From: Rattus norvegicus
Taxonomy: Eukaryota; Chordata; Mammalia; Rodentia; Muridae
Direction of reading: 5' to 3'
Assembly (NCBI RefSeq): GCF_036323735.1
Contig: NC_086037.1
Location: 58,358,002 to 58,422,001, forward strand
Length of the DNA stretch: 64,000 bases
Position 1 is the stretch's first letter. Each line of letters starts with the position of its first letter. Shown here in pieces: positions 56,173 through 64,000 of the stretch. Position numbers and translations under genes: made by a program. The notes under the pieces are model-generated. The model was not told where the DNA came from and ran no database searches. It saw only the letters and a program-made list of their open reading frames with translations.

Positions 56173-56639
56173 TTTATCCACATTTAATGGGGTAAGGTTC
56201 CTATGCTGTGGAATATAACCGTTTTCAGTGCACATTGTGTTGGGATTTAGAAAATACATGGAATTATCTCATTATTTCTTTCACTCCGCAAATACTCCAG
56301 TCCCCATTTCTCTACTCCTCGTAGGCAAGCACTGCTGTGTCTCTATGCTCCTGCCTTTTATCAAAATTGGTTCTGGTGAAATCAGGAAATATGTGGTCTT
56401 ATATATCTGGCTCCCTCGCTTTAGTGTAATGTTTTAAATATCTGTTGAATAAATCTGAAAATCGTTTACCTTCCGATTGGGAAGTAGTATTTCAGTCTAC
56501 GGATTTCATCCATTCAACAACCAATGAGATGTTTAGATGGCTTTGGCTCTGAGCTGCAGTGACTATTTTACTACCGTTTCTGCATTTGTCTTCAGCCCTT
56601 CTGTAGATCCCAAGAAGTATGATCAAAAGCTAGAAACGT
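56173..56639. other. Unique sequence, nothing recognised
   Basis: No recognised feature. Confidence 0.45.
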
Positions 56640-57725
56640 GTACTAGGTTGTACTTGTACTTGTATCGCTAGTGGAGTTGGGGGTGTGGGTGGGAATGGGA
56701 ACGGAGGGATCAGGTTGGGTGAGAATGGAGGGGGGGAGTAATGGGAGAGAGAACTGGAATTGGGGGGGTATCTTGGGGATGAGCTATAAAACTTGTGCAA
56801 TGGAAATTTCCAGGAATCTGTGAGGGTGGCCCTAGCTAAGACCTCTAGTAATGGGGATACAGAGCCTGAATTAGCCATCCCCTCCAACGCGGCAGGGCCT
56901 GGGACACCAACTCAACCCAACCACAAACCTTTGACATATAATTCATCCTGCCTACAGGATATTTTGGGGTAATGGTGGCACAAAAATTGTGGGAGTGGCC
57001 AGCCAATGTTGGTCCACCTTGAGACCTCACAATGACAGGAAGCCCATCCCTGAAACTGCCTGGAGGGCTACGACCCAGAGGCTCTATAGCCCAGAAACCG
57101 AGAATAGAACCAAACATGACTGGGGAAAAAGTCAATGAAATGATTCCTAATGATACTCTGCTATACAGACTGGTGCCTAGTCCAAGTGTCATCAGAGAGG
57201 CCTTATCCTGCAACTGATGGAAACAGATACAGAGACTCTCAGTCCAACATTAGGCAGGGCTCAGGAAACCCTTCAGAAGAGAGAAAGGAAGGATTATAGG
57301 AGCCAGAAGGATCAAGAAAACCCACAGACCCAACTAACCTGGGCTCATAGGGGCTCGCAGAGACTGAACGGACAACTAGGGAGCCTGCATGGGACTCTCT
57401 CTATATGATATGGGGTTGGGTATAATGGTCTTCTTGTGGGACTCCTAAAAGCTGGAACAGGGGATGTCTCTGACATTTCTGCCTGCTTTGGGGACCCTTT
57501 TCCTCATATTGGGCTGCTTGTCCAGCCTTAATCTGAGAGGAGGTGCCTAGTCCTACTGCAATTTGATATGCTGTGTTTGGTTGATATCCATGGGAGGTCT
57601 GCCGTTTTCAGAAGAGAAAGAGAAGAGGAGCGGATAGGGGCAGAGGAGAGAGGAAAGGGGGAACAAGGAGAAGAGGAGGGAAGGAAAATCATGGGGGCGA
57701 GGGTGGGTAAAATAAGAGGCATTCT
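56640..57725 (+). mobile_element. Lx-type L1 3' UTR, plus strand
   Basis: 'ggtggccctagctaagacct', 'tttgacatataattcatcct', 'ctgatggaaacagatacaga', 'gtccaacattaggcagggct', 'agctggaacaggggatgtct' and 'gaggaggtgcctagtcctac' follow a rodent Lx 3' UTR in order for about 1.1 kb. Purine-rich ends occur on both sides. No ORF2 sequence is attached. The small frames inside (61-122 codons) are not genes. Confidence 0.82.
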
Positions 57726-57957
57726 CTGACCATAACAAAGGTTATGTGTGAAAAGCCCACAACTATCATCACATGCCGTATAAAACTCTGAATGATTCTC
57801 CTCTAAGCTCAAGAGTAAGATGAGGACCTCATCCCAGAAGAGAAGAACCAGCCGTGTAGAATATTGTCTTCATGCAGGCGGGCTGGCACAAGTTAAGGCA
57901 AGGCCTGTGATTGAGCAGTGAAAAAGTAAGCCGGACACAGAGTTTTAAAGGGAGAAG
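57726..57957. other. Unassigned sequence, possibly start of the next repeat
   Basis: No identification. It leads directly into the GAA/GGA tract and may belong to the same dispersed element as 58190-58460. Confidence 0.4.
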
Positions 57958-58166
57958 AGAGAGAGAGAGGGGATGAGGAAGAAGAAGAAGAAAAAGAAGA
58001 AGAAGAAGAAGAAAAAGAAGAAGAAGAAGAAGGAGGAGGAGGAGGAGGAGGAGGAGGAGGAGGAGGAGGAGAAGAAGAAGAAGAAGAAGAAGAAGAAGAA
58101 GAAGAAGAAGAAGAAGAAGAAGAAGAAGAAGAAGAAGAAGAAGAAGAAGAAGAAGCAGCAGCAGCA
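57958..58166. repeat. (GAA)n(GGA)n(GAA)n(GCA)n trinucleotide array
   Basis: After a short GA/GGAA lead there are interrupted GAA units (to 58030), about 13 GGA units (58031-58070), about 28 uninterrupted GAA units (58071-58155) and four GCA units. The strand is pure purine over about 180 bp. Frames read as poly-Leu, poly-Ser/Pro or poly-Lys/Glu on the two strands and are artefacts. Confidence 0.97.
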
Positions 58167-58189
58167 AGACTGAGGCAGAGAAGAACCCA

Positions 58190-58460
58190 GATCCCTGTGG
58201 CCTTAAAGGGCCACAAGTAGTTATGAATATTCCTTAAGGGATGGATTTTATAGGTCAGTTGATCCTAAATAGGTGGCTGGTTTGTATCATTATCAATTGG
58301 TTGTGAGTGGATTGTGCAGAGTTTTGTGGGGTTTGAATATACTGATATAAATCTGATTGCTAAATTATAAGCTAATTGAGTTTTGGTTTTAACGGGTTGC
58401 TGGGAGTTGTGACGGTAGCCATTAGGGGGCAGATGCTGGGGAGGTGAGCAGAGTTCCGCA
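58190..58460 (+). mobile_element. Unassigned dispersed repeat, LTR-like, plus strand
   Basis: Shares long colinear similarity with the reverse complement of 41560-41735 (aagggatggattttatagg, atcaattggttgtgagt). 'ggttgctgggagttgtgacg' follows. It is a second copy of the same family, oppositely oriented. The family name and limits are unknown. Confidence 0.6.
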
Positions 58461-58904
58461 GCAGAGAGCCAGAGCTGTTGGCCACTCCTGGGACCATAGA
58501 ATAGCTAAAGGTAGCATGGCTTGGTGCTCTAAAACCAGCCACCACTGAGATGAATATACCCCCCTAATGCCATATGGCTTGATGATGCCAGCTAGCGAGG
58601 GTTTGTTAATATTTTTAATATTCACTGCAACACAGGCGTGCTTATGTTCACAAACAAAAGTGTGTATATAAAACTCCAGACTTCCCACATGACAAATACT
58701 AATAAATGAACTCAGTAAAACATCAGGACACACAATCAATACCAAACAATCAGTTATTGCTCAATCACTAATAAAACAATAAAAAGGAAGAAAACTTTTT
58801 AATCACAGTTATAATAGCATATTTTAAAAATCAAAGCAAGAAGTTGAAAGTTTTGTTCACTGCAATCGGTTGTCTTGTGATCGTAGGTTGTTGTGGATTT
58901 TTTA
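58461..58904. other. Unique sequence, nothing recognised
   Basis: No recognised feature. Confidence 0.45.
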
Positions 58905-58917
58905 AAGATTTTTTTTT

Positions 58918-58970
<53 letters not shown>

Positions 58971-59145
58971 CTGGAGTGGGGGGTTGTACATATGATTAAG
59001 TGGAAGAAATCATTCATGAAAGCCAGAGGTATCAGGTCCCCCTGGAGCTGGAGTTCCTGACAATTCTGAGCCTGTGGTGCTGGGAACAGAACTCAGGTCC
59101 TTGGCAAGAGTCCTGGGTGCGAAGCTGCTCTTCAGCCAGGATAAG
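58905..59145 (-). mobile_element. B3-type SINE with TG tail, minus strand
   Basis: 'ggtccccctggagctggagt', 'gtgctgggaacagaactcag' and 'gtccttggcaagagtcctgg' are reverse-complement B3 landmarks. The tail has 'taaagattttttttt' and a (TG)n run at 58919-58968. Confidence 0.78.
58919..58968. repeat. (TG)n microsatellite
   Basis: About 24 uninterrupted TG units. Confidence 0.95.
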
Positions 59146-59492
59146 AGACTTTTCATCTAAGGAAATTGCTAGTGTGTGGTGAGAATTATCTTTACCGTCA
59201 GCAGGATCAGCACGACAGGAAGCAGATGAATCCTTCCTCAGTTTTAACTCAATGAACCTGAGTTTTCTTGTCACTCTTAATACTAAGTGATATTTGCAAA
59301 ACATCTGCGCCCAGTCTCTTACAGTTGAACAGCAGCAAGATGCTACCAGAAGATAGGGGCTCACGAAAGCCCGAGACAGTGCTTATGAGATGCAATTCTA
59401 CAAACTGTCCGCATTTGTCAGAGTATAATATTTACATAAGGATGAACCAAGAGTGGTTAATGTTTAATCTAAAACCGGAGCATAGACACGTA

Positions 59493-59557
<65 letters not shown>

Positions 59558-61138
59558 ATGGGTTTAATAAAAGAGATCAAATTCTGCCTAGTTCTCTCAG
59601 ACATACCTATCTCCCAATCCCATGTCAAGCAAAGCAAACAAACACTTTACTGAAAGTTTAAAATCTCCCCTCAGATATTAAGAAAAAAATAAATAGTTCG
59701 CTGTTTCTTAGAGAACTTGGGGATGTTTTGATAGATTGTTTTTCTGCAGATACAAGGCAACACAACAGCTGGGCGTATATTTTAATTAGCTTAAATGTCG
59801 GCATATGGAACTCCCTAAGAGATACAACATTGCCCGCTGTTAAGATTCTATGCACGCATTCCTGATAGTATCTTGCCCAATTATTTAAGAAAATTAAAAA
59901 AATAATCTTCATCGGCTGCTCATATTGTGTCTTCCATGTCCAAAGAGGATCAACTTTCTCCCAAAGCAGTTATAAAGGCCTTTCATTCTAGATTTATTAG
60001 GGAAAATACTAGTCATTGCTCCAGATTTCTGTAATGTTGTCAGCTAAGGGCACACACAAAAAAATGGGAGGTTGTCTATTGCTACAGCCCCACCCACCTC
60101 TGTAGGGGAAGGAGGTAAAAGACCGTAGCTTAAACAGACAAACAAAACAAAAATCAACAAAATACCATGCTCTGTATTGTATTCTCTGACTACATTTTAC
60201 CTGGGAACCAAAACAGAATGAAAACTAAGGTAGAAGCCTTCCCACCCTCTGCCTCTTCTCTTGTCTTCCTCAACATGGAGGCACACGTAGGCTGTCCTCT
60301 TCCTGGCCAGAGGTCTTCAAAGACAGTACTTTGAGTCGGCTTCTAATTTCCTCTGTCTTCTCAAACCTCTTATTAGGAGAGAAAAAGAGGAGGTAGCGTT
60401 TCTTCCCATAATAATTTCCTGATAGACTACTATCACCCTGGCCAGCCACCTAAAACCTCGAGTGGACATTCAGAGGGGTTTCTCCCCCGCCCCCCGCCCT
60501 TACATTGACAGCCACATTCCCAGGAACCTAATTGAAAACTGCAGGGTTGCTCCACAGTGCAGTTCTCTGAAATATCTATGCCACCTCCACTGGGTTTTTA
60601 TCAATCTCGAGGGTAGAAGCTCTCACTGGGAGGTGAGTTTCACTAACCCTCGTTTTATAAGTAGAAGAAAAGAAGCCGGAGCCAAGAAAATATATAGGCC
60701 ACTCTCCCGAAAGCCATATATCAGCTCAGCCAATTTCTTGCTCTCTATCGAAGACTAATTTTCCCTCTGAACCCTGAGAAAGCTGAGGTTGTCTCTTTCA
60801 TGCAGCACAAAAGAAGGGTGTCATTCATGCCTACCAGTCCACGTAAGACTTCTGAGTCAATGTGGATTACAAAGGGACAATGGGTCTGGGGTGACACAGA
60901 ACAGAGTTTAAAACATACTACACAAGGGGAAAAGACCCAAGAGGCCCTTTAATAGACGCTTAGATCTTGTGAGGGTCTAGGTTTCTTTCCAACAAAGGTT
61001 TTCTATACTCGAGCTGTGTTCAAAGATACAAGAATGGACTAGTCAATTACCCAAAATATTTTTACATCAATTTCTCTAAGTTTTCTGAAGTTGGGTTCAT
61101 AATTCTACAAAATGAATAACACAGGCCACCACTGGTTT
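59146..61138. other. Largely unique sequence with one CT microsatellite
   Basis: Except for (CT)n at 59499-59557 I see no young repeat. Frames up to 98 codons (60462-60758) show no domain. The lack of repeats over 1.5 kb is notable for this window. Confidence 0.45.
59499..59557. repeat. (CT)n microsatellite
   Basis: About 29 uninterrupted CT units. Confidence 0.96.
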
Positions 61139-61169
61139 TTTGTTTGTTTGTTTGTTTGTTTGTTTGTTT
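61139..61169. repeat. (TTTG)n microsatellite
   Basis: About seven TTTG units. Confidence 0.93.
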
Positions 61170-61499
61170 CTCCCCCTGTGCCTGGTGCGACTTCTGAAAA
61201 TTTTTCCACAAAGAGAAAGAAGCATGAAAAAAGGGTGGAGAATTCTGCTTCCCCTTCAGGAAACTCTGACAATGCTGATACGTGTTCTGTGAGCCTCTTC
61301 AAGACAGCTCGAACTTACACAGCTTTTCTGCAACATCAGCAAATTAACAGCACTTATCCGAATTAATTGCACAGAGTACAGGAATGCCTGAGAAGGTAAA
61401 CTGAAGGCAGCAGGGGTGGTTCGACAGGGAAAAGCCTTCTCGGGCAAGACTGACTGGACATCCCAAACCCAGCTGAATAAAAATGGGCCGCTCCTGTTG

Positions 61500-61673
61500 C
61501 TCCTCTGTAATCTGAGTACTCCTCTGGAAAGATGGGAGGCAGAGACAAGAGAACCACTCAGAATATCCCGGATAACTCATCTGGAGTGCACATCAAGGTA
61601 GAAACAAGGAAAACCCTGCCTCAACAAGGGAGAAAGAGAAAGAGAGAACGAACTGCTACACATGCATCATTGG

Positions 61674-61722
<49 letters not shown>
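61500..61722 (+). mobile_element. B1/B4-like SINE remnant with CA tail, plus strand
   Basis: 'ctctgtaatctgagtactcc', 'ggaggcagagacaagagaac' and 'aggaaaaccctgcctcaaca' resemble a diverged B1-like body. It leads into a (CA)n tract (61677-61722). Confidence 0.5.
61677..61722. repeat. (CA)n microsatellite
   Basis: About 22 uninterrupted CA units. Confidence 0.95.
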
Positions 61723-61723
<1 letters not shown>

Positions 61724-61748
61724 TAAGTAAATATTTTAAGTAAATTTG

Positions 61749-61900
61749 AGCTAGGAATCCTAGAAAATGCCTATAACCTTGGCACATAGAAGACTGAGGC
61801 AGGAGGATCACCAGGAGTTCAGACCAGCTTGGGCTACATAGCAAGTTCTAGAGCAGCCTAGGTCAAAAAGTAAGTTAAGACTCTATCTCAGAGAAAAAAT
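61749..61900 (+). mobile_element. B1-like SINE, plus strand
   Basis: 'gaagactgaggcaggaggat', 'ccaggagttcagaccagctt', 'gggctacatagcaagttcta' and 'agactctatctcagagaaaa' give the B1 order with an A-rich end. Confidence 0.75.
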
Positions 61901-63809
61901 CTTTTAGTAGAGAGAGGAGAATAAGAGAGGGTAATCTGTAGGAAGGGTGGCTTCTTAAATGCTTATATGCACGTATGCAATTATCAAAGATAAATAAAAA
62001 GTATTTTTTAATTTTAAGAGGTTGGTTAAATTTTCTCTTGAATTAGCTAGTTGGGTTATCTTGCCTTAGATAATACTTATGGTGATTTTTGTTAATGTTC
62101 GATAAAAACGCATATTTAAATTCAGCAGAGTTCAGCAAATGAGGCCTTTTCATTTCAGCCTCTGGTTCTACCCAGGGCCAGACTGACCTGGACAGAAAAA
62201 AAGGCAGTCTGACAGAAGCTGGCCTGGAGCCATTCTCTGAGTTTATGCTGCTGCTCCAGCACATGGGGCTAAAAACACTATTGATTGTAGCCCTGATTTC
62301 TTAAAAATGTCAGGGACATTTTACACTTTTCCTCTGAGGCACTAAATATCAGGCCTGCCATTAACCAGATTGTGATAACAGACGCAGATAAAGCCCGCTG
62401 CAAAGTGCACAGGTAAAGTATTTCTTCAAAGGTCACTCTACTGCGGCAGCATGGTGCAATGACCCTCTTCTTCGAGGGCTGCTGATGGCTCACAAAAGAT
62501 ATCCTGATCCAGCTCTGCAACTTCTGCCTCCCCCACAAAGGGTGCATTTCACAACAAGCAATTCAGAGAGTTGAATCCTGTCTCCTCTAAGAATCAGTGG
62601 ACACAGGGCGAGCCTTATAATTAACTCTCTCTGCGCCTCATTTCCAACAGGATCCTCTGCGGTCCTCTCCTTTACGGCTGGAAGTCGGTAAGCCTATTTT
62701 GTTGTGCTGAAGGTTTTCCCTGGCAGTCCTTGACCAACAGAAAGTTTCACAAACCGTGTAGAGGAACAAGATTCTCATCGTAATCTAGGCCTTGATAAAC
62801 TCTCTAGAGTTCTGCTCCAAAGGGAACAGAATGGTCAAGAATGCAGGAGAAAACTTTTTGGTGACAGAGCTTGACAATGCCTTTGAGTCCAGGTGAACAA
62901 GGCCATGACCACTATCCTCAGAATCTGGGCCCATCTTTCATTCAGATGCACACATCACTAACAAGGTTGCCTTTTGACATATAATCTCCTACCTTTGCCT
63001 CTCCCCACGGAGTGTCATGATCAAGGTCATTTCAAGGAAGCAGCCTCCTCCTGACAGTCTCTAACATAATCCCTTTCTCTATTTTCCTCAAGTCTTTCAC
63101 AGTCATCTGCCACTGCAGTTCCAGGGAAGCCACCCCCTCTCTTCTAACCCTGAAGGGCACCAGGCACACACCTGGCGCACCACCTATTTATGTGCAGGCC
63201 CTCACGCATGCACATAAAAATAAATGAAGCCTTAAAGTCAATGACTGCCTCGTCTATCTGGTCTACCTTCACCCTGATACAATTAAATGACTGCAACACC
63301 TTCAAACCAGGTTTGTAGCCAAAACTGCTCTACTTATTAAGCTAATGTACAAATTGGGCAAGGCTTGTTAAATCCAGTGGAGCTACAAGAAAACTAAAGT
63401 CTGTGTTAAGCTATTGGTTCAGGTCACAAAGAGCTGCCATTGTTAAATAGCACGTGCCGATGCCATTAAAATTTTATTCCATTTGGCTATAATTTTGCCA
63501 CATTACATTATCACTAGAATCACGGTTTCCAGCAATACTATAAAACTGTCTGGAAGTCAAGGCAAGATTATGATTAATGAGCATGTACTTGAACTCTGAC
63601 CGTTGTATGGGAAGGTGCTGCAGTAGATTTCCCTGCATTCGGAAGCACCTGATTCAATTTTTCTTACTCCTCCTGGCAGAATGGCTTGAGAAATGGCAAT
63701 TTTGTTTGTTTGTTTTTCATTTGTTTCCAGTTGTACAGTGAAGACAGTGTCAGTGCTGTAAGTTGTTAATGAGAAATGGAAAAAATAGCCAAAAAGAAGT
63801 TTTTAGAAC
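61901..63809. other. Unique sequence, candidate conserved non-coding blocks
   Basis: No repeat is recognised over about 1.9 kb and no convincing coding region. The blocks at 62280-62460 and 63330-63660 are AT-moderate, non-repetitive and rich in homeodomain-like attaat/taatta-type words. This fits, but does not show, conserved regulatory DNA. Confidence 0.4.
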
Positions 63810-63935
63810 TCCCTCTCTCTCTCTTTCTCTCTCTCCCGCTCTCTCTCTCCCTCCCTCCCTCCATCCCTCCCTCTGTGTGTGTGTGTGGGGGGGGGTATCT
63901 GTCTGTCTGACCATCTGTCTGTCTGTATACATGTG
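63810..63935. repeat. Compound CT/CCCT/GT/CTGT low-complexity tract
   Basis: Interrupted (CT)n, then (CCCT)n, a short (GT)n, a G9-10 run and (CTGT)n. The overlapping minus-strand Arg/Glu frames are artefacts. Confidence 0.93.
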
Positions 63936-64000
63936 AGTACAGGTGCCCCATTGTCGTGCCCAACCTCAACCAGCAAGGAAGACACGACCAGCGAAAATCT
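63936..64000. other. Unique sequence to window end
   Basis: Too short to interpret. Confidence 0.4.

Noticed and set aside
57032..57408. Two adjacent plus-strand frames of 61 and 63 codons that look like exons
   Set aside because: They lie inside an Lx-type L1 3' UTR.
57829..58216. Poly-Leu and poly-Ser/Pro frames
   Set aside because: They are different frames of the GAA/GGA trinucleotide array.

Overview
The window reads as mammalian nuclear DNA from a rodent, most likely rat (Rattus). The diagnostic signs are two intact ID-type SINEs (tRNA-Ala/BC1-related, an expansion typical of rat), many B2/B3/B1/B4-type SINEs, a near-complete rodent L1, Lx-like L1 3' UTRs, and dense microsatellites. 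No protein-coding exon of a host gene is recognised. Almost every open frame is a frame through a simple repeat, a decayed L1 or a chance frame. The window is best described as intergenic or deep intronic sequence; short exons cannot be excluded from sequence alone.

Layout. 1-14 kb: SINEs, purine and CA/CT microsatellites, an old L1 3' UTR with a younger L1 3' end nested inside it (5.2-5.9 kb), an old local duplication (8.08-8.64 and 9.32-9.62 kb) that preserves the empty site of a SINE, an LTR-like element (11.4-11.8 kb) and an old L1 3' UTR (13.4-14.0 kb). 14.36-20.37 kb: an almost complete L1 with a 13-bp target-site duplication, inactivated by stops and frameshifts. 20-30 kb: unique DNA, an unassigned minus-strand rodent repeat (23.4-25.3 kb) carrying an ID insertion, a degraded L1 end and an LTR-like element. 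30-45 kb: a SINE-rich stretch with a hAT/URR1-type DNA transposon (33.8 kb), a CA-rich 130-bp duplication (34.8-35.2 kb), LTR-like elements with 5-bp target duplications (one splitting a B4 SINE), and an unassigned repeat family with a second copy near 58.2 kb. 45-59 kb: MIR fragments, a solo ERVK-like LTR with a perfect 6-bp duplication (48.8-49.2 kb), ancient L1M remnants, very long purine tracts, and an Lx-type L1 3' UTR. 59-64 kb: mostly unique DNA, parts of which look like candidate conserved non-coding sequence.

There is no operon-like organisation and no evidence of a new enzymatic or defence system. What the sequence does support is a readable insertion history (nested elements, empty sites, target duplications) and several tracts able to form non-B DNA (AT palindrome, CA/GT palindrome, GAA/GGA triplex tract, alternating CG/CA tract, opposed AAT-tailed SINEs). 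Family names for repeats come from remembered consensus structure and were not computed.
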